Origin: Amphirosellinia nigrospora
Taxonomy: Eukaryota > Ascomycota > Sordariomycetes > Xylariales > Xylariaceae
Length of the DNA: 64,000 bases
Assembly (NCBI GenBank): GCA_004123355.1
Contig: SCHM01000003.1
Location: 5,785,058-5,849,057, forward strand
Direction of reading: 5' to 3'
This document shows positions 14,420 through 26,662 of the stretch, piece after piece. Positions within the stretch are counted from its first letter, which is position 1; every line of letters starts with the position of its first letter. The position numbers and the translations under genes were made by a program. Below the pieces are notes generated by a model that worked only from the letters and a program-made list of their open reading frames with translations, made no database searches and was not told the DNA's origin.

Positions 14420-16861
14420 GGTTACTAGTACGTAAGTACTTAGGCGTATATTATTATGGGATAGGGGATAGGGGATGGTGATGAGATGAATTGTCAACTC
14501 CGTTGAAGGGGGTTGTTTCCTATCTATAGACCTCCTCCCTCAGCACCATCTAGATCGGGCTGATATACTCCTCAACTAGCCCTATCTCCTCTGTCATACC
14601 CTCCCACCATGTTCCTTTCTAATCATGATCACGAAGACGCAGATAGCATAGTAACACTAAACGCGGTTGAGTTATCGATCACATGACCGGGCCCGAACTA
14701 TTTTGGACCTTCAATAGTCTTTAACCCGCCGGCGGAGTCTTCCCGAGATACGCTCACGTGATCGCATTGAGGAACTGTACTACCCTTCTTGACGCCCATG
14801 CTATCATTTCATCTTATAACCTAATGAAACCGGAGCACACTAAAGTCTCGCCCTGATCGGGTGACATACCCTCAGTTTCAGGCAGGTGAGACTGCATAAT
14901 GCGTTGTTAACTCTTAGGTTCTAAGGTAACATATCAAGTTCTCCTTGCCACCAACCATAGAGCCCAGGCATAGGCGAGAAGGCACGGAAGACATGGTTAC
15001 ATTGGTGCCTCAATAATCTTCAATCGATGGCTTCGCCAATAACACTATACAAGGCGTATTTGTCGTCTCATGAAAAGCGGCCATAGGAAAAGAGCAAGTT
15101 GGACAAAAGCCTCAGTGGACATTGCAATCTAGAGACTTGATTACGCGGCTCGGTACGAAAGGGCCCTTCTCACTGGTCACGAACTACAAGACATAATATC
15201 AAGGGTCGTCGTTAGCTGGCAATCGTCTTGTCAGTTTACCCCGGCCCTTGCTTCCTCGGTACTACCCCGCCGCAAAAGTATTTACAACAAAGAACATTCT
15301 GAATATGGACTGGGGTAGCCGACAAAGGCATTTTGCACCCTTCGTGCAGCAAAGAGTGCTAAGAGCGTGCATTAGATATCCTTTAGAGTAAGACGTTTTG
15401 ATATGCTTCGAGCATGCTCATTGGCCATATATCCGGCAGGAATACAACATATTAGCCCACGGTAACGGGCCGCCCTCGCGTATTGTGTACATTATTTGTC
15501 ATGTGTCATTATGCGAGCATGGCCCTTCATTCTTGTGCGCTTGCATATTATATCCAGTTGTGTGGCTTGCTACTGGCTATGCAAGAAGCTCAAGTGTGCT
15601 TTTTACATATGATTGTATAGATTGATAGGCATTGGAGAATCTACAATATGTGCTTATGTAAGCCATTTGTTGTCTCTTAAGTTATGAATATTAATATTAG
15701 CAACTTAAGACCAATCCCTGTCAAAAGGCTAAATCACAACATTCAAAAGTATGGGGAAGACCACCCAACTGGTTCTCAATCTAAATAGTGGGCACCCCTA
15801 CTTACTTACGCTGCCAATGAAACTTAGCCAATATCACCGAAAATTTTGTTTGGGATGTGTAGTGCATTGTACGTATCCTTCTCGCCATTCTTGAAGCGCT
15901 GTCCGGGGATGTAACACAAGACTTGCTGGTCCGTCGGCAACGGAATTGTAGTCCGGGGCGGGAACACACATCAAAGTGTGTAGCGCAATCCCTTTTACAT
16001 GGCTAGATGTTTCGGACTGCGGTCTAGATATGTGTCGAGAGTAAAGTCTGATGGTCATGCGTCACGATGTTTCTGCCCAACGCGGTACACGTGGTAGTGC
16101 CGCCGGGGTTTCTGGGGTCTAGGCCGTGCCCATGTTAAGACCCTCGGACCTAAACCCCATTCACGGGCGGTGTAACATGCCAGTAAATTATTCTAGGACT
16201 CTGCTCTTAGCTGGGTCAAGTATTGGCTTTCCCCAGTCCATAATTGGAACAAATACTAACCCTTTCAAGACGTTCGACTAGGTAGATGAAATTCACATCA
16301 AAACTATTTGACAGGCATTGGTTTCGGGGTTGGTATTGAGGCAGTGCAGTGGGGTTTAATTCGATATGGTCTTTTGGACCAAGGGTCGACGCAATTTGGC
16401 TTAATTGTATACAGACATGGCTATTTCTCTTCGGTTTCATGTACACGATGGTTTAGCTAGCCAGGCCAGCTTCTCCGTGTGAACTTAATCTTATGTTTAG
16501 ACTCGTAAGCTGATATAGGTCGGAAACATGGAGGGCTTCTCTAGTTTAACAGTCGAGGTCAACAATATTCCGTAACACGTCAGGGTGCGGCCAAAGTACA
16601 AATTAATGAAAACTATGGAGCTCTATTTATTCAGCTAATTTAATAATTATAACCATTATATTTTACATAGTTGTGCGTGACTCCTCAACTTCAACCGACT
16701 AATCGGTCCGTTCATTAAGTCTGATGCTACTGTTACATAGTCCCTACTGTTAGGAATAGTCCCGCATTTACTCACGAGTTTAAGATATCGCTCGGGGTTA
16801 TCGGTGCCGGTGGATCATATTATATAAATTCAACATACATTACAATTTAGTTTGTCCTCAT
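14420..16861. other. Intergenic between the Rieske and sarcosine-oxidase-like genes
   Basis: About 2.4 kb with no gene I can support. The left 400 bases are the promoter of the Rieske gene. A frame near 15.4 kb of 75 codons has no recognisable features. The right part is AT-rich. Confidence 0.45.
14463..14474 (+). promoter_or_regulatory. Tandem AGGGG (STRE-like) motifs
   Basis: AGGGGATAGGGG, two AGGGG boxes 7 bases apart, lies 44 to 55 bases upstream of the Rieske gene's start. AGGGG/CCCCT is the stress-response element of Msn2/4-type factors. Betaine is an osmolyte, so a stress link would make sense, but five-base motifs occur often by chance. Confidence 0.25.
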
Positions 16862-18290
16862 TCATAGCTTTGAGGTTCTTACTGGGTCCATTAAATCCTT
16901 CATTTCTGATCTGGGCCAGTCTGGGGACAGCGCTGGATCCGGACGTTGCCTATCCCATGCCCATTTCTCCGTCAATTGAGGGGATAGTTCCCCTCGAGCA
17001 TCTGAACAACATACTTTCCAATTACAGGGAAGAACTTATAACCGTGGAATGAGCCACCTGTGGCAATATATAAACCTTTTGCAGCCGAATGTGGTGAGAT
17101 GATGAAATCTGAACTTGTGGTGAAGGCATCCCTTTCCAATCGTCAGTTAGCTATTCGTTTTCATGGACTTGCAGGACTTACCAGCAAATGCGGTGTTTTT
17201 GTAACTCCCAATGCGCTGTCTTCTCGCCGTAAAACACCTTGTTTGCGTGCTTGATGTCATCTTTAAGCCTTTTGGAGACCTCCCACTGCGCGTAGTCTGG
17301 CTTTGGGGGAGGCGAGGAGACATAGTGCCCAGGCAACACTTCTCTGGTATTTTTGAATATTGTTTGTCCCCACCACTTCATCTCACGGTCTCCTGGAGTT
17401 GGCGGCAAAGAGCCAATGAAGGGGCCTATTCACATGATTAGATTTCTGCACAAGGTAACGCATCTGGGAGAGCGCCCCTTACCTTGATGGGCCCGGTACC
17501 CTTGAAAAGCCACAGGCATTGAACCATATACTGCGTGTGAATCGTCATCCAACTTCGCCATTCCCGTCGTGATGCCACCGGCAATAAGCCTGAATCCAGC
17601 TGCAATATTGGGCCGGCCACTATTCACAGCACTGAATTCGAGCAAAGTTGGCGTGTACGCCCCAGCGCAAATGACGGTATGCTCTGCTTTCAACACTTTG
17701 CCCTTTGCTGTTCTTATACCAGAACACTGACCATCCTTCCTCAATAGCAAAGTTGCTACTTCGGCCACTTCGTACTTGACGCCCAAGTCCAAGGCTTTGC
17801 GAGTAATTGCGCGCAGAGAGTCTCCGGCAGCGCCCCATCCCCCTGTCGGATTGATAAGCACCTCCTTCACACCGGTATAGTCGGCATCCGCGAACAAGCC
17901 GCCGTACAGCTTGCGCGCCTCCTCGATTGACACAGCTTTGATATCGGCATTTCGCCCAAGACGTTTGTAGTTATCGATGATGATTTGCGCATAATCGTCG
18001 CGACATGTCCAGATGAGACCTGTCTGGTGAAAATACGGTTGCCACAAGGGATCGGATTTGAAAATGTCCTGCGCCTCGAGCGCAAGCTCACAGTAGACAA
18101 TGTCGTCATAATCTGCCCGCACCACCTTGTTCCAGTCCCATGAAGCAGCTACACGAGTTTCGGCGTCATAGGCATCCCGATCGACCAGAGTTACCGAGGC
18201 GTTGGGATATTTCTGGATCAGGTGGTATGCCGTGGATACGCCAAACACACCTGCTCCAACGATGATATAAGACTCTCTGCTGGATGCCAT
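16862..18290 (-). CDS. FAD-dependent amine oxidase, sarcosine / fructosyl-amino-acid oxidase family
   Basis: The protein begins MASSRESYIIVGAGVFGVSTAYHL, a Rossmann GxGxxG dinucleotide site. It continues with typical family landmarks: AASWDWNKVVRADYDD, NPTGGWGAAGDS, TVICAGAYTP and, after splicing, KHRICWDAFT. The Cys in that last motif matches the covalent-FAD Cys of monomeric sarcosine oxidase and its relatives. SPHSAAKGLYIATGGSFHGYKFFPVIG closes the fold. Two introns are clear: 17426 to 17482 (GTAAGG to TAG) and 17132 to 17181 (GTAAGT to AAG). One frame change near 16990 (C4 on the plus strand) must be bridged to reach the stop at 16862, giving about 440 residues. The family also holds fructosyl-amino-acid and pipecolate oxidases, so substrate is not fixed by sequence. 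Its place beside dimethylglycine and Rieske enzymes favours sarcosine to glycine. An upstream in-frame ATG at 18317 is less likely. Confidence 0.75.
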
Positions 18291-19286
18291 TCTCAATATC
18301 GAAAGACGAATGAGCAACCTTTACTCTTCTTCCAATCATCGACGATCACATGTTTGAGTTTATATCTTCATGCTGCACGGTTCTTTGTGATCTATTCAGT
18401 CCTTGGCTCCTGTGACAAGCGCCGGTATCGCCCTAAGGAGACCCAGTACTTACCTAGGTAGTCTAGATTGTCCAGTTGGCACGGCGTTCTTCTCCGCATG
18501 ACCGCCCACGTGATTTGCGCCGTCCAGACAGATAGATACACATACTCTATCTGTCGTGGAGATAGATACGGATATGCTGTTCCAGATGTGCCACTTCACG
18601 CGATTGTTTGTTTGTCTCCGCATTTTCGCCAATCCAGAACGCTGCGGTGCTGCCAGGATCGGGAGAACACAGGGTCACGTTTTTGCTGGTGATTTGGCGA
18701 CCGGGGTCTCAATTGGAATCCAAATGAATAAGAGCGGTAGCAAGCTCTAGGTACCTAGGTACTCAAAGATTACCTTTCTATTTCCTAAATGGTAATAGGC
18801 GTCGAATAGCTAGTCTCTATTTATTGCCATTTAGAGACATGTAACTATGCATTGAACAACAATATCGTAGTAGATCTTTCAGTAACTCGCAAAGCCTGTG
18901 CTCAATCGCTTTCGATACCGGATCAGAGAGCATGATTTCAAAGAATTATTAACAATTGAGCCTTTTCTTTCTTCCTCATCTATTCAATAAAGTACTTACA
19001 CTTAAGCATTGCCTTCGTAAGTGTGTCGGTGCAATACAAAATCTAACTGTATATTGCCCGAGCTAGATAGGGTCCTGAAGGGGCCTGCGTTGCCAATGGC
19101 TACCTAGGTACTTTAGGTAGCGGGGAACAACACAGGCAAAAGGCCCAGCCGCCTGGCAATGCTTGCAGACAGGCAGCTAACAGTTGATCCACACATAAAA
19201 CCCGCACGCCTCCATGCTTTGCAGCCCAAATTATAGGTAAAGACTGCTGACACCTTTCCAACAGTGGTTCACAACCCGAGTTCGCT

Positions 19287-19369
19287 GCCTCTATAGCACA
19301 GTGGTTAATGCGTGTCGCTTGTAACAACAAGCCACGACAAGGTCTCTCGTTCGATTCGGGATGGAGGCA
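19287..19369 (+). tRNA. tRNA-Thr(UGU) with 10-base intron
   Basis: The cloverleaf folds completely. The acceptor stem GCCTCTA pairs with TGGAGGC in seven of seven positions, counting T-G. The D arm uses GCAC with ATGC. The anticodon stem TGTCG pairs with CGACA. The T stem TCTCG pairs with CGGGA around TTCGATT. The anticodon is TGT at 19320 to 19322, reading Thr ACA codons. The stem closes only if ten bases, 19324 to 19333, are removed one base 3' of the anticodon, the canonical nuclear tRNA intron place. That leaves 73 bases with discriminator A. A Pol III T-run follows 8 bases downstream. Confidence 0.95.
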
Positions 19370-19376
19370 GCCTTTC

Positions 19377-19383
19377 TTTTTTT
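19377..19383 (+). terminator. Pol III terminator of tRNA-Thr
   Basis: A run of seven T on the sense strand begins 8 bases after the tRNA 3' end, the standard RNA polymerase III stop signal. Confidence 0.9.
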
Positions 19384-21397
19384 GCCCGTTTCTCCATTCC
19401 CTACTTACTTCTTTTAGCCTCTCAACAGTGATTGAAGTTAGTACTAGATTTTATTACCATTTAGTTACTAAATATGGTAGTTAGCAATAGAATGATCCAA
19501 TTTACAATTTTCTTTTATCTACATTTAGATGTAGTTATCACAGAAAAGCGGATACTACTAGATGAAGCTATTCCCAACGGGTATATGTGACCCAAATGGG
19601 GAACTTCGGAGGTTAGATCACGTGATTCTGTATGTATAGAGGACACAGGGCCGGCAGACCCTGCGCCCACACACACAAAATTGAGTGTTTTAGGACCCCT
19701 GTCGATTTGTGTGAGAGTACCTAGTAGTATGAAGACCGCATGCAAGCAGATACTCCTGCTATCTCTTGGGCCATGCAGCTCTAACACTAATACAACTTAC
19801 GTAAATAATATCGATTGAAAGACTACCGAAGTTATTAACATGTATCCATTAGCCACCTATGTTTTCATAAAGCCGTATGCGAGTGTTGATGTATGTCATA
19901 GTATGATCAACCTTAGTAGAATAATTAACATCGAAATTTTGACTCTAGATCGTAACCATTTCACGGAACTCGTATTAACCAAATCTTAATCAGCATTAGC
20001 TTAGCAAAGGTCAAAATGTTACTTTTTGTATATTGTGCTTGTCTTATATTAAATAAAGTATCTGTTTCAACATTGTCAGGGCCTTCCTGTGAGGCCATAA
20101 GGTACAGTATGACATTTATTGTTGCGCGAAGGTCCTGATACTGTCTATGGGCTACTCACAGCTATATACACAGATCCCAGTCTTTTTTTTCAGTCCCAGC
20201 GAGGCAGTGCTAGCGATCCACGAAGGTGGCGATAGTATAGCCAAAGCGGCGTACCTAATAAACATGTTGCCAGGAAACAGGGATCTAGGCACGCAGATCT
20301 GACCAGAACAAAGAGACCCTCTGTATATAGTCAAGTAGTCATATAGAGCCCACGGAGATGACTTCACTGATCCTCCGTGCAACAACAGATTTTTACACCC
20401 TACCCTTGCGAGGTTCGTGACAGATGTAGTATCGTAATAAGCGACATAGACAAACTGGTTATGATATCGGAATTAAAGAATTCATTGTGGCTGACACAAA
20501 TGAAATGAACTTGTTAGTATTTCGATGTTTTTTGTAAGGAGGTTCCGAGTCTGCCAATTTCCAAGTAGCTACCAGGCTGTACGTAGTTGGTGCTAGCTTC
20601 CTAAATAGCTGTCAGGTGACAGGGTACCAGGTGACTAGCTGGTACCCCGAAGTGGGTCTAGTAGATAGAGATTGGATATATAAAGACCTACAGCCTCCCC
20701 AGGTAATAGGAAAAGGTTCAGGAATTAATGATATTAAGCCCTTACCCATATACTTCTGCCTACTAGTGACCTACCGGCGACCCTACTTCACTCTGGAGCC
20801 CAACCACCTGACAATAGCATATATCTGCTTCTTAACATAGGAGATGGCGTGGCTTAATTGCTAGATTTCGACGGAGTCTATTGGTACAGCATCTGCACTT
20901 ACGTTGCTAGCTAAGGGCCAAATATGAATTGCCCGTCCTGAGCAACTGAAGTTCCTACTACGTAGGCGAGGGCGGGCTTCATTACCTACTCACCGAGTGT
21001 CTGGAAGGGTTTAAGATGTCAAACAAGACATTATTATATAAGCGAATACGCCGAAAGCCATGATTGCAAACCAAAGCAATTATTTTATTGAATGTGACTC
21101 GCCCTTTTTAAAAGTTGTGATCGAACCCTTTGACTTTTCATTAAAATCTCAATGCTTTTTGTATTCAGTTTCCAGACTCACTCAAGTCATCTTGTTCACT
21201 CCAACTTAAGCCCGTGAGAGGCGCTGTATCACAGGAATGTAATTATTTATTCTTGCAATAGATAAAGAGTACCGATACTTTTCGAACAAACCCATTTTAT
21301 TCTCTAAGGCAAAGATCGAGAATCCCGAGCCCGGTACTAGAAACAAACGCTAATCCCAACCTTGCCAATCCTAGAAATAGGAAGTAGTCGCTCGTCA

Positions 21398-21824
21398 TGA
21401 CTAGCACTTGGTATTGGGCGACGCTATTGACAATGGCATTAAACTGGATGACTGTAAGTAACTTAAGAGTCGATTTGCAGATATCAAGAGACTAGTGCAG
21501 ACCGCGTTGCTTCTGAGTAATCTTTCTCGCCTTTGAAAGGTTGTAGCTACGTGCAAAATTACGATCATTAACTTCTCAATGAACAGCTGGTTTGAAAGGG
21601 CCTCTCACGCATGCATGCCGCAAAGGATCGTTGATCTATACCACCTCGGACAACACGACAAGGCTCTGGAGAAAGCCCTCAAGTACGCTTGGATCTGGGG
21701 GTTTCTTACTGGCTACAAGATCGCATTCGAGGCTCAAATCGGGATTCTAGCTAATGACGATAACCTGTATCTCATAATCTTCTTTCTTTCAAGACTACCT
21801 TTAATGAGTCCGGTACACGTATAA
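21398..21824 (+). CDS. Doubtful small protein, possibly two exons
   Basis: A short first exon (MTSTWYWATLLTMALNWMT) ends at a good GTAAGT donor near 21450. A second open stretch, containing MNSWFERASHACMPQRIVDLYH and then HDKALEKALKYAWIWGFLTG, runs to a stop at 21824. The second part has protein-like composition with an amphipathic helical look. I do not recognise it, the acceptor is ambiguous, and it may be a chance frame or the remnant of a gene. Confidence 0.2.
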
Positions 21825-22911
21825 TCAACTGCAGATGGTCAAGTGCTCGACTTGACAACGTTCTACCTTTTGTAGTGTTGTGGTATAGTGTGTAGTTCTG
21901 TATCGTGATACTATCCATCATACTCGGCATTTATTCATTCGGAGTGCTTGGAGGAGAACAATATCGAAGGATCCATGGAAAAGATTTTGGGAATTTTGCG
22001 GTTCTCTCAGACTAATAATACAAAGTTATCACATGCCACAAGATACCGGATGGAGGCACAAATCCTCGAGTTTACATGTAGTCGATTGGCGCTACGAATG
22101 CGAAAGATCAAAAGATCGGCGGGCTGATAGGACAAGGACAAGGACAAGCATAGAGGCAAGTTGTACAAAAAAATTATCTGTTCCAAGTAACTAGACTTCT
22201 AATGGAGCTGTGGTGTGTGTTAATATTAATTATTCCACTAACCAACGGGTGGTGTATCGTGTCGTAAGCTATAATCCGATGGATGCGGAAGAACTTCAGC
22301 TGTAATATTGAGGCTCAAGTAGTACCAGACGCAAAAAAATACACCGAAGACACTATTGATGTTACCGATTGGTCATGAGATCGGCAGAGCATACTACATA
22401 CCCATCTTATTCTTCAGTTTCTCGACCCTCGCGATTCGCCAGACTTTGAGGGATGAGCAGTGCGCGTTTAATCTGCGAGTTGAAGATTCCCCAACGAACC
22501 CCAGCGCATCATGAGTTCTAATTAAGGCTCTAATTCAATGGGCAACCCTAGAGCTGACTAGTTGGTGGGATCGCCCTTCATTTTTCCACCAATCTCTGGA
22601 ATGTTTCGGAGCGATGATGGGACGGACCCCACCAACTAATACCCTCGGTTACCCCACGGAGGACGACGATACTGGGAAGAATGGGGTATCAAAGATTGGG
22701 ATGTCGGATTAATTACACGACTGGCGCTGGACGACAGGAGAAAATTGATGGTTGACCAAGTCCGTTTACTTCCTCATCTTTCGTCCTTGGCCTTCTTATC
22801 TTTTCTCGAACTCAGCAATTCCTTCTTTCTACGCACTAGTATTATATCTTCTTTTACCAATTATTTCCCTGCTAGTCGAATAGACGAAGTTTGAGTTAGG
22901 CAAACCTCACG

Positions 22912-24322
22912 ATGCCTGAGATAACCATCACTGGTTGGAGGACAAGGGACGTTCGGTTTCCTACGTCTCTCGACAAGACGGGCTCCGATGCTATGAATGC
23001 TGCTGGCGATTATTCTTCTGCGTACTGCATTCTCGAGACAGATTCGGATTATACAGGTCATGGAATGGTACGTTTGGGAACCGAAGCATGCACGAGAAAT
23101 CCCGCTGATAACCGACCGACCTTAGACATTTACTATCGGGCGTGGCAACGACATTGTATGCGCAGCTATCAACCACCTCGGAGACAGATTGAAGGGGCGC
23201 ACCCTCTCTTCTCTAGTAGAGGACTGGGGAAAGACCTGGCGATACATGGTCAATGATTCGCAACTGCGCTGGATCGGCCCTGAGAAGGGCGTCATTCACT
23301 TGGCGCTCGGTGCTGTTGTCAACGCTATCTGGGATCTATGGGCCAAGACCCTTGGAAAGCCAGTCTGGCAGATCGTTTGCGAGATGACGCCCGAAGAGTT
23401 CGTGCGATGCATTGACTTCCGGTACATCACGGATGCCATCACCCCGGAAGAAGCTGTTGCCCTGCTAAAAGAAAGCGAGAAGGGCAAACCAGAGCGCTTC
23501 GAAGAGGCCCTGCAGAGCCGAGCCGTGCCCGCGTACACGACGAGCGCTGGCTGGCTCGGCTATGGCGAGGATAAGATGAAGAGCTTGCTCAATGAGACCC
23601 TGAGCCAAGGGTATAAGCACTTCAAGCTGAAGGTCGGCGGGAGCATCGAGGGAGACAGGCGACGATTGACTATTGCGCGTGAGGTGATTGGCTTCGATCG
23701 CGGCAATATCCTGATGATAGACGCCAATCAGGTTTGGAGTGTGCCCGAAGCCATTGAGTACATGAAACACCTCGTGGAATTCAAGCCCTGGTTTATCGAG
23801 GAGCCTACATCGCCCGACGATATCCTCGGCCACAAGGCTATTCGCGACGCATTGCGACCCCTCGGTGTTGGCGTCGCCACGGGCGAGATGTGCCAGAATC
23901 GCGTCGTGTTTAAGCAGCTATTGATGGCCGGCGCTATTGACGTGTGTCAGATTGACGCATGCCGAATGGGTGGTGTGAACGAGGTACTAGCGGTGCTGCT
24001 TATGGCCAAGAAATACGGCGTTCCCATCGTGCCACACTCGGGTGGTGTCGGTCTGCCTGAATACACGCAACATCTGAGCACCATCGACTACGTCGTCGTT
24101 AGTGGGAAGCTCTCCGTGTTGGAGTATGTAGATCACCTGCACGAACACTTCCTCCATCCCTCTACCATAAAAGACGGTTACTACCAGACGCCCATGAGCC
24201 CTGGCTACAGCGTGGAGATGAAGCCAGAGAGTATGGATAGGTATACGTATCCAGGCGAGGAGGGCGTCGGTTGGTGGAGGAGTGACGAAGCGAAGCCGAT
24301 CCTGAATGGCGAGAAGATCTAA
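22912..24322 (+). CDS. Enolase-superfamily sugar-acid dehydratase, L-fuconate dehydratase-like
   Basis: This gene is undamaged: two exons and one 58-base intron (23068 to 23125, GTACGT donor, CTGATAAC branch, TTAG acceptor) give 450 residues. Enolase-superfamily (mandelate racemase group) catalytic features are all visible: KLKVG near residue 219, the metal ligands in MIDAN (about 251), FIEEP (about 276) and GEMCQNR (about 305), and the general-base His in PHSGGVGLPEY near 358. WFIEEPTSPDDILGH and NRVVFKQLL are typical of L-fuconate dehydratase and vertebrate ENOSF1. The expected reaction is removal of water from an L-sugar acid to give the 2-keto-3-deoxy acid, in cytosolic L-fucose, L-rhamnose or L-galactonate type catabolism. 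No other gene of such a pathway is in view, so the exact substrate is open. Confidence 0.85.
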
Positions 24323-25157
24323 GTCCGTTGCTGCTAGATCTAGCCACCACAGGGAACTTCTAAGTGTACACTTCAATAGCTAAGATAAACACCTCGCGAT
24401 TTTAGCTAGCTAACAAAGCAAGGTACGCTTCAACACGCAGCATAGTTCACTTTTGGAGTTCTTGTCTAAAAACTCTATCGAGTGATCGTTCATCTTAATG
24501 GCTCGGTGTTCTTAGGAGGGAGTAGTCTAAGAACGCCCAACTTTTTGTGTATAAATAGAGGGTAAATGGCGAGGCTTCATCGGAGAATTTGAATGAACAG
24601 AGACTCTTTGGGCTCAAAAGGGAATATTAATTGATTATGAACTATTCTCTATAGGCTTTACAGGTAGGTCTATAAGCCTTACCTGTATACAAGCTGAATA
24701 AATTATCTACCTATAAGGTTGCAATCCGATAAGATCATAAGCACAAGTATCCAGTGTGGGGGATGCATCACACCAAACACTGGCTCCCAATCATACACCT
24801 TCGCAATATTTTCCCCCTCCTAAGGCATTCTATGGCTCCAAAGGATAAATCCTTTATGCACCTACTATGCGGTCAATCAAAAGTTCTTTGATCCATCGCG
24901 ACTCCTCGGTTGCCTAATGTTCACATGATTGTTTATTTTGACTTTAGCCCTCCCTTGGGCTGAATCTGCCCGTTGAATCTGGCGCAGGGATGGTAAACAC
25001 AGCCGCACCTCGGCGCAAGCTAAGCATCATCAACTCGACGCCGTTAATAAATAGGCGAGGCACGTATGATTGCGCGCCAAAAGTACCAGCCCAGATTAGT
25101 CGATTGACTCACGGATCCGAATATAATCACAAAATTGGGAGTTGAATTTCCTCGACG
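24323..25157. other. Intergenic
   Basis: No gene seen. It contains a small hairpin-forming repeat, listed separately. The last 150 bases lead into the ankyrin gene. Confidence 0.5.
24659..24687. repeat. Short inverted repeat, TACAGGTA/TACCTGTA
   Basis: TACAGGTA and its exact reverse complement TACCTGTA are separated by 13 bases, 350 bases after the dehydratase stop. It could form a hairpin or be a dyad binding site. It looks related to the AGGTAC-type palindromes found elsewhere in the window. Confidence 0.4.
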
Positions 25158-26662
25158 ATGGGCGATAAGAAGATCTCTGCCGATGGTGGGATAACGGACG
25201 GCGTTGTCGACAAATGCGACGAGGCATGCTCGAATGAGCAGGATGGAACGGCCAATGCGCAAGATCTACCCGGATACAGTGAGAGTCAAACTACTACATA
25301 CCAGAATAACGATGCCACTCAACAGCTCCTAACGCGCGCTTCTGGCGCCAGCTCTGGACGTTTGGATATTGAGTCCCTGGCTTTCCCAACTATTACGCAT
25401 GATTGGGCAACGAACATGACACCCATCAAGCAAAGTCAAGAAGATGCATCAAGACGCCTTTTCACAGCCATCAAGAAGGGAAACCACGGAGTCATCAACG
25501 GCTTACTGGAAATCAATGCCGTGACCACCGAGACCCTGGACCAAGACGGTCAGACACCACTTCTGGCCGCCATCGACGCAGGACATATCAGGACTGTGCG
25601 TCTCCTCCTAGAAACGGGCGCCGACCCCAACGCATACGGCGTGATAGAAAAAGGAGGCCCAAAGAGGTTCTATCACCCCCCAAGGACATATAGGGTGCCT
25701 CGGGATATCTGCAGGACGCCACTGCAGCTCGCGGCAGCGAAGGGGAACCTCCCCGTCGTGAAGCTGCTGATGGAGACATACCACGCCGACGACTCCCTCG
25801 TCGCGCCAGACGGCGAGCTCGCGCTGCACCTGGCGTCCGTGAACGGCCACCGCGAGATCGTGGCGTACCTGCCCGCGCGCCGCGGGGGCGGGTTCCGTCG
25901 GTGGAAGACGAGGCACTCTGCCGCGATGCGGCGCGCGAAGAGCGCGGCGAAGGGCGTGTACGAATTTGCCAAGTTCTTCGTCTATCGCGTGCCGAGGTTC
26001 TTCCTCTGGTCGATCCCGAAACACATCGTTGTGCTCCCCGTTGCGAAACGGGTTAGGTGGTTGTACGCCCATCGTGCGGAGCTACCGAGACTTCTGGCAA
26101 ACCAGCTGAAGAGGTTCTGGGAAGGCGTCAAGGGCTTCCCGGGAGATGTCTGGAAGTTATTGAAACGCGTACCGCATTTCTTGAAAGAGGTGGTCAAGTT
26201 TGTCTTTGATGTTGTCGTCGCGACGGTTAAGGGTATTCCTAAAGCGTTGAAGATCGCAGCGCTATGGTTTTGGAATGGGATCAAGGAGTTTATGGGAGTG
26301 GTTGGGAAGGCTTTTAACAGACTCTTCTCTTTCTTGCACACTGTCCTGGTGGCTATTGCGACATTCTTTAGGAAGGTCACGCTGAAGAATGTTTGGGACG
26401 GCTTTGTGGCGTTACTACATGCTGTCGTTGTGGAGGGGCCGAGAAGGCTTTGGCATTGGATACGGAAGTTCGGGGAAACCTCCATCAAGATGCTGAAAGC
26501 CATGTGGGATGCGTTGGAGAAATTTTGGGATACTTATTTTGGGCTACTGTTGGACTCTTTACGTATGTGCCTAAGAAGCTATGGGAGATACTGGTTAGTA
26601 TACTTGCATCAGTTGGGTACGGTGGCAAAGAGATCATGATCTGGGTCAATCCGAAGAGATGA
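25158..26662 (+). CDS. Ankyrin-repeat protein with long Trp-rich amphipathic helical tail
   Basis: Residues about 95 to 240 form three to four ankyrin repeats (QTPLLAAIDAGHIRTVRLLLETGADPN, RTPLQLAAAKGNLPVVKLLM, ELALHLASVNGHREIVAYL). A basic linker follows. Then come about 230 residues of hydrophobic and Trp-rich amphipathic helices with regularly spaced VPRF/IPK/FPGDVW/VPHF motifs, which look membrane-associating rather than freely soluble. The frame opened at 25158 stops at 26639 with a poor-looking tail. In the next frame a better continuation, TYVPKKLWEILVSILASVGYGG to VNPKR, ends at 26662 and resumes the repeating pattern after a one-base gap at a T-run near 26560. I therefore take 26662 as the end. 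Function is unknown; ankyrins suggest protein binding. Confidence 0.7.

Larger units (their letters stand above)
18291..22911. other. Gene-poor 4.6 kb stretch with one tRNA
   Basis: Apart from the tRNA-Thr gene and one weak small reading frame, I see no gene. TACCTAGGTA-type palindromes recur near 18450, 18750 and 19105. A short GGACAA triple repeat lies near 22130. The last 200 bases are pyrimidine-rich and form the promoter and leader of the next plus-strand gene. The low gene content between two metabolic genes would fit decayed repeats, but I identify no element. Confidence 0.45.

Noticed and set aside
22165-22187. AAAAAAATTATCTGTTC shared with about 50404 as a dispersed repeat
   Set aside because: Only about 17 bases match and the flanks are unrelated; the A-run makes chance likely.
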